Part shown: piece by piece, positions 7,819 through 16,500 of the stretch
Position numbering within the stretch: the first letter of the stretch is position 1
Layout: the number at the start of each line of letters is the position of its first letter
Assembly (NCBI GenBank): GCA_001464215.1
Contig: LNEZ01000018.1
Location: 1-39,580 of the forward strand
DNA: 39,580 bases
Direction: 5' to 3'
From: Rhizobiales bacterium Ga0077548
GTDB taxonomy: Bacteria > Pseudomonadota > Alphaproteobacteria > Rhizobiales > Xanthobacteraceae
The notes under the pieces: model-generated
The model's input: the letters and a program-made list of their open reading frames with translations, nothing else
Databases searched by the model: none
Told to the model about the DNA's origin: nothing
Program-made: the position numbers and the translations under genes

Positions 7819-9660
7819 TTAGCCGCACAACGCGCCGCGTAGAAGCAGGCGATAGATGCGATCTTTCAGGTTCGCCACCTTTGTCAATGCCATTCGCTCG
7901 ATTGCGGCTTCGCTTGCCGGAGTCTTCGGTGCGAACAGCCCGCGCAGCAATACGGGAATGAGCGAAAGCGGAGATGCAAGCTTTTGCTTCAGCAGTTGCA
8001 GCGCCGGGATGATCCGCAGCTCGACATCCGAAAAATCCGTTCCAAACGGAAAGTCCGGAAGCAATCCGCGCTCTTTTGCTGACTGTAACGCTTTCGCGAT
8101 TCGCTCCGGCGTGTTGTTGCGATACGGCGCTGGAATTTCGTAATCCTTCGAAATCTTGTTATTGGCTTTTGCCTCGCGCAGCAATTCGTCTTGAAAGCGC
8201 GAGTCGGTAACCGAGAGCATCGCGGCGATCACATCCTCGTCGGATTTTCCGCGCAGGTCGGCAACGCCGTACTCGGTGACGACGATGTCGCGCAGGTGCC
8301 GCGGAATCGTGGTGTGTCCGTAGTTCCAGCGAATGTTGGATAGCGTCTTCGCCCCAGAAGCACGCGTTGCGTTCACGCAGATGATCGAGCGCGCGTCTTC
8401 CAGCGCAAATGCCTGTGCCACGAAATTATACTGTCCGCCGACACCGCTTACGACAAGCCCGCTCTCCAACCCGTCGGACACGATCGCGCCGAGAAGCGTC
8501 GCCATCATGCCGTTATTGATGAAGCGCGCCTTCACGCGCGCCGCGCGCTTCTTCTCCTCGTCTCCATAGAGATGATTGACGTAGGAGATCGCCTTCATTT
8601 GCAGCTTCGCGCGGGAAGGCTCATCCATTTCGCGCAGGCGTTTGTAGAAACTCCTTGGCCCCAGAAAGAAGCCGCCGTGCAAAATCGCGCCATCGGCTTC
8701 GCGCTTGACGACGCCCGCATCGATCAAATCGAGAAACGAGTCGACCAGCATTTCCGAGGCGCCGTAGAGGCCTTTCTCGAACGTGCCAAGCTCGGTTTTT
8801 GCGCTGGGCGTTAGCGCAGCAATCATCTCCCGAAACGCCGCGTTCTCCTTGTGGCGGAGGATCAATCCCTTTGCCGCCGCATCGCCCTCGGCGCCGATCC
8901 CGATTTGCAAGGTGCCGCCATCCTCGATCAGCGTTGCGACGTGCAGCCCTATCGCATAGGCGGTCAGCGGCACCGGCTGTTTCGGCGGCGCGAACAGCGG
9001 AAAATCTGTCTTCAGGTTCTCGTAGACGAAATCGAATGCGCTTTCCGGCAGGTCGCCGTCGCCCGGCATGAACGGCAATTCCGAATTCACTTCGGCAATC
9101 AGCGCGAAATTCGCGCGGCCTTCCGCGCGCGCTTTCAGAAGATCGAGCGTGAGATCGGTGTTGCAGGAGAGGCTGTAGCGCGTCTCGCCGTGAACAATGC
9201 GCTTCGCAACCAGTTGCGCAATTACGTTCACCTTGCGGTCGAGGATGTAACGGAAGGCGTGCGTGTAATTCGCGGAGATGTAGTTCTGCTGCACCGAAGG
9301 GATGCCGAGCGAGCGGCCTGCCAAGAGGAAAAACTCGCTGACTTTAACATTCTTCGGCAGCGTTCCGCTTCGTAGCGCGCGAACATAGCCAAGTTCAGGA
9401 TAGCCGCCGAACAAACGATCCAGCACAGGATTGATGAAGCGCGCTTCCAGCCCCGAAACGCTCGGCCGCTGCAAAGTCAATGCGGTAAAGATATTGAGCT
9501 TCGACGAAGTGTCGTTTGCCGCCCGTGCATAGATCGCATTCGCGACCGTGTTGGCTTTGCCAAGGCCGAGCGGCAGCGCAAGCGTGATCTCGCGGCCAAA
9601 TCTGGCGGCAATAGTTTCCACGAGTTTTTCCGCGTCGTCGAAATGCTGCGTTGGGCTCAT
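7819..9660 (-). CDS. Acetyl-CoA hydrolase/transferase family protein (class I CoA-transferase)
   Basis: A 613-residue protein of the family that includes 4-hydroxybutyrate and butyryl-CoA:acetate CoA-transferases. The motif GASEMLVDSFLDLIDAG (about residues 300-317) aligns with the family's HTEM..DG..DL..AG stretch, making Glu303 the probable catalytic residue that forms the glutamyl-CoA intermediate. A glycine-rich CoA-binding loop, SGVGGQYNF, is also present. Length is greater than the ~430-500 usual for bacterial members because of extra N- and C-terminal segments. It is the last gene of the acyl-CoA dehydrogenase/SDR operon, 48 bp after the SDR. It would activate a carboxylic acid with CoA, or release CoA, for beta-oxidation; the acyl substrate is unknown. 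Confidence 0.85.
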   Translation of the reverse strand: MSPTQHFDDAEKLVETIAARFGREITLALPLGLGKANTVANAIYARAANDTSSKLNIFTALTLQRPSVSGLEARFINPVLDRLFGGYPELGYVRALRSGTLPKNVKVSEFFLLAGRSLGIPSVQQNYISANYTHAFRYILDRKVNVIAQLVAKRIVHGETRYSLSCNTDLTLDLLKARAEGRANFALIAEVNSELPFMPGDGDLPESAFDFVYENLKTDFPLFAPPKQPVPLTAYAIGLHVATLIEDGGTLQIGIGAEGDAAAKGLILRHKENAAFREMIAALTPSAKTELGTFEKGLYGASEMLVDSFLDLIDAGVVKREADGAILHGGFFLGPRSFYKRLREMDEPSRAKLQMKAISYVNHLYGDEEKKRAARVKARFINNGMMATLLGAIVSDGLESGLVVSGVGGQYNFVAQAFALEDARSIICVNATRASGAKTLSNIRWNYGHTTIPRHLRDIVVTEYGVADLRGKSDEDVIAAMLSVTDSRFQDELLREAKANNKISKDYEIPAPYRNNTPERIAKALQSAKERGLLPDFPFGTDFSDVELRIIPALQLLKQKLASPLSLIPVLLRGLFAPKTPASEAAIERMALTKVANLKDRIYRLLLRGALCG

Positions 9661-9708
9661 GAGCAGGAGCCTAACGCAGCATCGCGAAAACGCGAATGAC
9701 GGCGGGTA

Positions 9709-10635
9709 TTACTTTTTGGACAAGTCGATGCCGGCGGCTTTCGCAGCCATCGCGACATATTTCTGCGTCTGCTGGAACGCACCTTCCAGCGCCTGCGCAG
9801 TCTTCATGTCGGAGATTTCCGCGAACTTCGCGGCGATTGCGTCCGGCGTGCGCTCTTCCGGCGGGAAGTAGACGCCCTGCGTCTCGACAATCCGGATCAC
9901 CGAATAGACGCCAGCGCCCGCGCCCATGATGGTGCGGGAAGGGGCGTTCTCGCTCACCATATAAAGTACGGCGGGCGTGATCGCTTCGGGCTGCATCAGC
10001 GAAAGCACATTCGGCGGCAGCAGTTCTTCGGTCATTCGTGTCGCCGCCGTCGGCGATAGCGTGTTCACGCGGATGTTGAATTTCTGCCCTTCGTGGTGGA
10101 GCACGTTCATCAATCCGGCCATCGCGGCTTTGGCGGCGCCGTAATTCGATTGGCCGAAATTTCCGAACAGACCGGACGAGGAGGAAGTCAGCACGATGCG
10201 TCCGTAATTCTGCTCGCGCATGGTTTCCCACGCAGCCTTGCAGCAGTTCACCGAGCCCATCAGGTGCACTTCAAGCACCAGACGGAAATCGTCGAGCTCC
10301 ATCTTGGCAAAGCTCTTGTCGCGCAGGATACCCGCGTTATTGACTAAAATATCGACGCGGCCCCACTTCTTCTTGGCGTCTTCGATCATCGCCTCGACTT
10401 CATTATATTTGGCGACGTTCGCGCCGTTTGCCATCGCGTCGCCGCCCTTCGCCTTGATCTCCTGCACCACCGTTTCGGCCGACGAGAGCGAGCCGCCGGA
10501 GCCGTCACGCGCGCCGCCGAGATCGTTCACGACGACTTTCGCGCCGAGGGCTGCGAGCGCAAGCGCATGAGATTTGCCGATGCCGTTGCCGGCACCGGTG
10601 ACGATGGCAACGCGATTGTCGAAACGAATGGTCAT
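9709..10635 (-). CDS. SDR family oxidoreductase, (3R)-hydroxyacyl-CoA dehydrogenase-like (HSD17B4/MFE-2 type)
   Basis: A 308-residue classical-type short-chain dehydrogenase. It has TGAGNGIG (residues 13-20), NNAG (99-102), the catalytic Ser around 151-154 and YGAAK with Tyr165/Lys169. The stretch VVNDLGGARDGSGGS with a long insertion before helix C is characteristic of the multifunctional-enzyme type 2 (HSD17B4) dehydrogenase domain, which oxidises (3R)-hydroxyacyl-CoA with NAD. GAGGAA precedes the ATG. It lies 24 bp downstream of the second acyl-CoA dehydrogenase, consistent with sequential dehydrogenation steps. A hydratase gene is missing from the visible cluster. Confidence 0.87.
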   Translation of the reverse strand: MTIRFDNRVAIVTGAGNGIGKSHALALAALGAKVVVNDLGGARDGSGGSLSSAETVVQEIKAKGGDAMANGANVAKYNEVEAMIEDAKKKWGRVDILVNNAGILRDKSFAKMELDDFRLVLEVHLMGSVNCCKAAWETMREQNYGRIVLTSSSSGLFGNFGQSNYGAAKAAMAGLMNVLHHEGQKFNIRVNTLSPTAATRMTEELLPPNVLSLMQPEAITPAVLYMVSENAPSRTIMGAGAGVYSVIRIVETQGVYFPPEERTPDAIAAKFAEISDMKTAQALEGAFQQTQKYVAMAAKAAGIDLSKK

Positions 10636-10659
10636 TTTATTCCTCGAACTTTCTTGAAA

Positions 10660-11790
10660 TCAGAATTTCTGGCTCTGTGCGTAACGGTCGGCGTGGAAGT
10701 AGGCGTCGCCGAGCAACTCCTGCGCCGCGCGGGCCCGCTTCATGAAGAGGCCGATATCGATCTCGTCGGTCATGCCCATGCCGCCGAACATCTGCACCGC
10801 CTCTGAGACCGCGAGTTTGGCGACTTCACAGGCTTTATATTTGGCGGCACTCACAATTGAACCCGCGGCATCCGGGCTCTTGTCGAGCGTGACGCAGGCA
10901 GAAAGCACGAGCGAGCGCAGTAGTTCGAGTTCGCCGAAGAGATGCGCTGCGCGATGCTGGAGCGCCTGAAACGCACCGATCGGTTTGCCGAATTGTTTGC
11001 GTTCTTTCAGAAACACGACCGTACGGTCGAAACTCTCGCCCGCGACGCCGAGCAACTCTGCGGCGACGCCCGCGCGGCCAGCATTCAAGGCGTTTTCGAG
11101 AAGGCCGAAGCCTTTCCCCGTTACGCCGAGTGCATCGACGGCATTCACGTTTTCGAATTTGATCCGCGCATTGTTGCGGCTATCGACGCCGATCACGCGC
11201 TCGATGGAAATGCCGGGCGCCTTCGCATCGACGAGAAAAAGCGAAATGCCGTTTTTGTCGCCAGGCTCGCCTTCGGTGCGGGCCGCGACGATGATCGCGT
11301 CCGCGACATGGCCGTCCACGACAAAGGATTTCTCGCCGTTCAACTTGAAGGCGTTGCCGGATATTTCGGCTTTCAGTGCGGTTTTCTCCGGCGCGTGCTT
11401 GCGGCCTTCATCGACCGCAAGCGCGATGATCGCTTTTGCTTCCGAGATCGCGGGCAGCCATTTTTTCTTCTGCTCTTCCGAGCCGCCGCGGCGGATCGCA
11501 GTCGCGGCCATCACGGCGGTCGAAAGGAAGGGGGAGGCGGCCAACGTGCGCCCCATCTCCTCGCATACCAGCGCCATGCCGACATGGCCGAAATCGGAGC
11601 CGCCATTGGCTTCGTCGATCAGAATGCCGGTCCAGCCCATGTCCTTCATGCCGCGCCAGAGATCGCGGCTGAAGCCGTCTTTATCTTTGGTGTCGCGCAG
11701 CCGCCGCAGTTCCGAGGCCGGCGACTTGTCGGTGAGAAACTCGCGCGCGGAGTCGCGCAGCATGATCCGGTCTTCGTCGAGCGCAATCAT
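10660..11790 (-). CDS. Acyl-CoA dehydrogenase family protein, probable non-catalytic partner subunit
   Basis: A 376-residue acyl-CoA dehydrogenase-fold protein. The start is the ATG at 11790, one base after the TGA of the upstream acyl-CoA dehydrogenase, and not an upstream frame opening inside that gene. FAD-fold landmarks are present: FGKPIGAFQALQH (about 275) and AVQMFGGMGMTDEID near the C-terminus. However, the helix-G position that is LER in isovaleryl-CoA dehydrogenase reads AGR (Gly238-Arg239), and the MCAD catalytic YEGT position reads LLGD. Both common sites for the catalytic base therefore lack Glu by my manual alignment. Tight coupling to the preceding gene suggests an obligate heteromer, as in the actinobacterial FadE pairs of steroid side-chain degradation. 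Confidence 0.88.
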   Translation of the reverse strand: MIALDEDRIMLRDSAREFLTDKSPASELRRLRDTKDKDGFSRDLWRGMKDMGWTGILIDEANGGSDFGHVGMALVCEEMGRTLAASPFLSTAVMAATAIRRGGSEEQKKKWLPAISEAKAIIALAVDEGRKHAPEKTALKAEISGNAFKLNGEKSFVVDGHVADAIIVAARTEGEPGDKNGISLFLVDAKAPGISIERVIGVDSRNNARIKFENVNAVDALGVTGKGFGLLENALNAGRAGVAAELLGVAGESFDRTVVFLKERKQFGKPIGAFQALQHRAAHLFGELELLRSLVLSACVTLDKSPDAAGSIVSAAKYKACEVAKLAVSEAVQMFGGMGMTDEIDIGLFMKRARAAQELLGDAYFHADRYAQSQKF

Positions 11791-11791
11791 G

Positions 11792-12973
11792 TCAGGCCTC
11801 CGGCAGATCGAGAATGCGCTTGGCGACGATGCCGAGCATGATTTCGGAAGTGCCGCCTTCAATCGAGTTCGCCTTGGTGCGAAGCCATTCGCGCGCTAGC
11901 GTGCCTTCGTCGGAGCGCGCACTTTCCCATTCGAGCGCATCGGAGCCGCCGATGGTCATGAAGGCTTCGTAGCGGCGCTTGTTCAACTCTGTGCCGGCGT
12001 ATTTCAGGATCGCGGACTTCGCGCCGACGCCCTGGCCCGCTTTAGCTTCGGCGCGGTAGCGCTCGATGGTGGCTAACAACGCGCGGCCGTCGATTTCGGC
12101 GCGGATCACTTCTTCGCGGACGAAAGGATTGTCGAGGCGTCCGCTAGCATCGCGTCCGAAGGATTTGATTGCTTCGGCAGGCAGCGAGCGCATTCCCGCA
12201 AGCGACAGGCCGGAGCCGATCGAGGCGCGCTCGTGCGTGAGCAGATATTTTGCGATGGTCCAGCCGTCATTGAGCGTGCCGACGAGATTCGCTTTCGGTA
12301 CCTTCACGTTCTCGAAAAAGGTTTCGCAAAACGGCGACTTGCCGGAAATGAGCAGGATCGGCTTCGTGGTTACGCCCTTCGTCGTCATGTCGAACAGCAC
12401 AAAGGAGATGCCTTTGTGTTTGGGCGCAGCAGGGTCCGTGCGCACAAGGCAGAAAATCCAGTCCGCCTTGTCGGCATAGGACGTCCAGATTTTCTGGCCG
12501 TTCACGAGAAAATGGTCGCCTTTGTCTTCCGCCTTGGTTTGCAGCGAGGCGAGATCGGAGCCCGCACCAGGTTCGGAGTAGCCCTGACACCAGCGGATTT
12601 CGCCGCGCGCGATCGGAGGCAGATATTCTTTCTTCTGTGCTTCGCTGCCGAAGTGAAGGAGGGCAGGCCCGAGCATCCAGATGCCGAAGCTCTCGAGCGG
12701 CGAGCGCGCGTTAATCGCACGCATTTCCTCACGCAGGATTTTTTCTTCCTCGCGCGAAAGACCGCCGCCGCCGTATTCCTTCGGCCACATCGGTACGGTC
12801 CAGCCTTTGCTGGCCATGCGTTCCAGCCAGATTTTCTGGTCATTCGAATGAAACTGCCAGTTGCGTCCGCCCCAGCAGATGTCCGGTTCGCCGCGCGAGG
12901 GCTTGCGCATCTCCGGCGGGCAGTTCTGCGCGAGCCATTCGCGCGTCTCTTGGCGGAAGGTGTCTAACGGCAT
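11792..12973 (-). CDS. Acyl-CoA dehydrogenase family protein, probable catalytic subunit
   Basis: A 393-residue flavoenzyme introducing the alpha-beta double bond into an acyl-CoA. Landmarks are WCQGYSEPGAGSDLASL (about 128-144), GQKIWTSYADKADW (159-172) and the C-terminal IEGGTSEIMLGIVAKRILDLP. Glu248, in LTHERASIG, lies where isovaleryl-CoA dehydrogenase carries its catalytic base. The ATG at 12973 is preceded by GGAGAA. It is the first gene of a four-gene minus-strand operon (dehydrogenase, dehydrogenase, SDR, CoA-transferase) and is separated by one base from the partner dehydrogenase. Substrate may be a bulky or branched acyl-CoA, as for other heteromeric members; that is inference. Confidence 0.9.
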   Translation of the reverse strand: MPLDTFRQETREWLAQNCPPEMRKPSRGEPDICWGGRNWQFHSNDQKIWLERMASKGWTVPMWPKEYGGGGLSREEEKILREEMRAINARSPLESFGIWMLGPALLHFGSEAQKKEYLPPIARGEIRWCQGYSEPGAGSDLASLQTKAEDKGDHFLVNGQKIWTSYADKADWIFCLVRTDPAAPKHKGISFVLFDMTTKGVTTKPILLISGKSPFCETFFENVKVPKANLVGTLNDGWTIAKYLLTHERASIGSGLSLAGMRSLPAEAIKSFGRDASGRLDNPFVREEVIRAEIDGRALLATIERYRAEAKAGQGVGAKSAILKYAGTELNKRRYEAFMTIGGSDALEWESARSDEGTLAREWLRTKANSIEGGTSEIMLGIVAKRILDLPEA

Positions 12974-13093
12974 CCTGGCGTTCTCCGTCTGATGCCGCCG
13001 TTCTTAGCGCGCACGCCGTATGCCGGGAAGCCCGCGCGAATGCCTGCCGCTTTACGCAGCGTCCGCAGGCCTTGTTCCGCCGCGCGAAATGAG

Positions 13094-13125
13094 AAAGCCG
13101 GCCCGCAAGATCGCGGACCGGCTTT
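13094..13125 (-). terminator. Rho-independent terminator after the small Cys-rich gene
   Basis: AAAGCCGG-C-CCGC, loop AAGATC, GCGG-A-CCGGCTTT forms a 12-pair stem with one mismatch. It begins about 19 bp past the TAA of the 74-residue gene. On the minus strand it is followed by TCTCATTTC, a modest T-rich tail. The T run is better on the plus strand, but no plus gene ends here. It isolates the small gene from the acyl-CoA dehydrogenase operon. Confidence 0.7.
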
Positions 13126-13143
13126 TTAAGGATACTACCAAGC

Positions 13144-13368
13144 TTAGTACGAGCAGCTGGTGATGTAGCAGGTGTAGCCGCGCGGGGTGCGGATCGCGCA
13201 TTCATGTAGCGCGCGGCGGCGGGCATAGTTCAAATTGCCCTGACCCCAGCCGGATGCGTAGGGGCTGCGGGCGGTGCAGTAGGCGGCCTCGGCGGTCGAC
13301 GGCGAGACGAACGAAACAGAGGTGAAGGCGGCGGCGGAGACCGCCGCGATGATGAGATATTTTTTCAA
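13144..13368 (-). CDS. Small secreted cysteine-rich protein of unknown function
   Basis: A 74-residue protein with a clear Sec signal peptide: MKKYLII basic start, hydrophobic core, and AEA-A cleavage near residue 28. The mature ~46 residues have four cysteines (AYCTA, HECA, YTCY, TSCS), probably two disulfides, and an aromatic/Arg-rich pattern, LNYARRRALHECAIRTPRGY. Small periplasmic proteins with a similar ALxxC...TPxGYxCY pattern occur in Rhizobiales; no function is known to me. The start is TTG at 13368, decided by GGGGAG six bases upstream and by the signal peptide beginning exactly there. It is transcribed divergently from the alpha-2-macroglobulin gene and followed by a terminator. Confidence 0.8.
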   Translation of the reverse strand: MKKYLIIAAVSAAAFTSVSFVSPSTAEAAYCTARSPYASGWGQGNLNYARRRALHECAIRTPRGYTCYITSCSY

Positions 13369-13578
13369 GTTTGGCTCCCCAGTTTGGCAACCCTCTTGTA
13401 GCGCGAAATAGGCCCGGATGTGTAATCACGAAATTCTGCGGCGCAATAACGAAAATTTGTAGCAATGCCGGGTGCACGCCACGAAGCAGTCGCGATTGCT
13501 CAAGTAGCATGCACAACTTACGGTCAGCGCCCTTCGCGCTGGCGATGCAGCCGGACAGGCTTTCCTGGGGAGTTTTCG

Positions 13579-16500
13579 ATGCGCAAATCGTTCCTTGGCT
13601 TTGCGGCCTTGGTGTTACTGCTCGTTCCTTTCTCGGCTTCATCGCAGGAAAAGAGCTTTTCGCGCTCCGATTTAAGTGCCGGCGCGGCGCGCCTCGAGTT
13701 GCAACTCCAGAGGGAGCTTGCGAGCCGTCCGCGCTCTCCCGCCGAGCTTCGCAAGGAAGCCGACACTGCGAATGCCGAAAAAGACGCGCGCGTTCACGCG
13801 CAGCGTCTCGGCGAACTCGCGATCCACGCGGAGAAAGATGCAAGCCTCTGGCTCCGCTATGCCCGCGCGCTTTCCGAGATCAAGCCGCAGAATGCAGCAG
13901 AGCGGAACATCGTCCGCGACCGCACCGCCGCGGCTGCCTATCTCGCCTATCGCCGTACCGCGATCCGCGCACAGGAGTCCGAAGCGCTGGAGATCGTCGG
14001 GCGCATCTATGCCGATCGCGAGTTGTGGCGGCCCGCGTTGGAGACGCTGAAATTCGCAATCGAGCGCCGCGAGACGGCGGAATTAAAATCCTTCTACGAA
14101 AACTTGCGCGATACCCACGGCTTCCGCGTGCTCGATTATTCGGTCGATGCCGATGTCGCATCGCCGCGCGCCTGCATTCAGTTTTCCGAACCGCTCGCAG
14201 CAAAGGTCGATTTCGCGCCGTTCATCTCGGTACAGGGCATAGACAAGCCTTCCGTCACCGCGAATGAACAGCAGATTTGCGTCGAGGGCCTCAAGCACGG
14301 CGAAACCTATGCCGTCACCGCGCGCCGCGGCGTGCCGTCGAAAAACGGTGAAGTGCTGAACAACGCCGCCGAGCTTCAGATTTATGTACGCGATCGCAAA
14401 GCCGACGCCCGCTTCACGGGCCGCGCTTACGTGCTGCCGCGCACCGGCCAGCGCGGCATCCCGGTGATTTCCGTCAACACCAAGAAGCTGAACATCCAGA
14501 TCGTGCGGGTCGGCGAGCGTTCGCTGATTCCATCCGCGCTCGATGCGCAATTCCGTCAAGCGCTTTCGCGTCACGAAATCGAACAGCTCGCGCAGAATCA
14601 GGGTGCGCTCGCTTTCAAGGGCGAACTCGAAGTCGCGTCTGAGTTGAATAAAGAAGTGACGACCGCGTTTCCGGTTGACGAAGCGATCAAGGACCTGCGC
14701 GCTGGCGTTTACGTCATGACCGCAACCCCGGCCGACGCAACTGGCCGCGAGCAATATTCCAATCTTGCGACCCAGTGGTTCGTCGTCTCCGATCTCGGTC
14801 TCACCGCGATCACCTCCGACGACGGCCTGCACGTCTTCGTGCGCGATCTCGGCAATGCCAATCCGGTAGCCGATGCCGAACTGAAGCTGCTCGCGAAGAA
14901 CAACGAGGTGCTGGGCGTCATCAAAACCAACGCGCAGGGATTCGCGAAGTTCGATGTCGGTCTCGTGCGCGGTACCGGCGGTCTTGCGCCTGCCGTGCTG
15001 ATCGCGGAGCGCAAGGGCGCGGACTACGCGTTCCTGTCGCTCACTGAAAGTCCGTTCGATCTTGCCGATCGCGGCGTCTCAGGCCGCGTTACGCCCGGAC
15101 CGCTCGACGCTTATGTCTTTACCGAGCGCGGTGTCTATCGTTCCGGCGAGACTGTGCATATCACGGCGCTCCTGCGCGATGCCAAGGCGAAGGCAATCAG
15201 CGTTCCGCTTACCTTCGTGCTGTCACGCCCCGATGGTGCCGAAGATCGCCGTATTGTCGTGAATGCAGATCAACTCGGTGGCCGCAGTTTCGATATGCCG
15301 CTGTTGTCGGGCGCGACCACCGGCACGTGGCGCCTGCGTGCTTACGCCGATCTCAAGGCAGCCCCGGTAGGCGAGGTAGCTTTCCTCGTCGAAGATTACG
15401 TGCCGGATCGCATCGAATTCGATCTGAAGGCGAAGACGCCGCAGATCGGCGTTAATCAGCCGGCACAGGCGACGATTGAAGGCCGTTATCTGTTCGGCCC
15501 GCCCGCGGCAGGCCTCGATCTCGAAGGCGAAATCGAAATTCGTCCGGCGCAAATGCGCCGCGGCTTCGAAGGCTTTAGCTTCGGCCTGACCGATGAGCCC
15601 TTCACGCCGATCCGCCGTCCGCTTTCGGACTTGCCGAAGACGGATGCCAAAGGTCAGGCGGAGCTTTCGATTGTGCTTCCCGAATTGCCGCGCACTTCGC
15701 GCGCACTCGAGGCGCAGATCACGATCCGTATGCAGGAGCAGGGCGGCCGCGCCATCGAGCGTCGTATTGTCGTTCCGATTGCGGTAGCCGCGCCGACCGT
15801 CGGCATTCGCCCGCAATTCAAGGGCCGCGTCGGTGAGGGAGAAAAAGCCCTCTTCGACGTCGTGCTTGCGAACTCCGACGGCAAGCTCGTCGCAAAGCAG
15901 AACATGAAGTGGGCGATCTACAAGGTCGAGACACGCTACCAGTGGTATCGCGTATCCGGCTCATGGGATTACGAGCCTGTGCGCCAGACGCGCAAGATTG
16001 CCGAAGGCACGTTGAATACGTCCGCCGAAAAACCGGTGAGCTTCTCGGCGGAAGCGCCTTATGGCCGCTATCGCCTCGAAATCACTTCGCCGGAAGCGAA
16101 CGGTCCCGCGGCGAGTTACGCTTTCGATGCCGGCTTCTACGGCGAAACTTCCGCCGACACACCGGATAAACTCGAAGTTTCGCTCGACAAGACCGAATAC
16201 GGCGAAGGCGACACCATGACTGTGTCGATCTCGCCGCGCGTCGATGGCGCGGCGACCGTGATGGTTGTCGGCGACAGGGTGTATGCGACCCAACAGGTGC
16301 AGATTCCGGCGGCCGGCGGCCGGGTTACCTTCCGCGTCGGCGCGGATTGGGGGCCGGGCGCTTACATTGTCGCGTTCCATCATCGTCCGCTCGACGTGCA
16401 GAAGAGCCGGATGCCAAGCCGTGCCATCGGTGTCGCGTGGTTCGGCGTCGGTCGAGCCGCGCGCACGCTCGGCGTGAAGATGGAGCTGCCTAAAGAACTT

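Noticed and set aside
10942-11899. Two ~300-residue plus-strand frames opposite the acyl-CoA dehydrogenase genes
   Set aside because: Low-complexity Arg/Ala/Ser composition without motifs; the minus-strand genes have full acyl-CoA dehydrogenase signatures.
11792-12973. Calling the Glu of IEGGTSEIM the MCAD-type catalytic base
   Set aside because: On alignment this Glu falls one residue before the MCAD position; the helix-G Glu248 in HER is the better candidate.
13465-13578. 38-residue N-terminal extension of the alpha-2-macroglobulin frame
   Set aside because: The extension lacks protein-like character and would bury the signal peptide. GGGGAG before ATG 13579 marks the true start.
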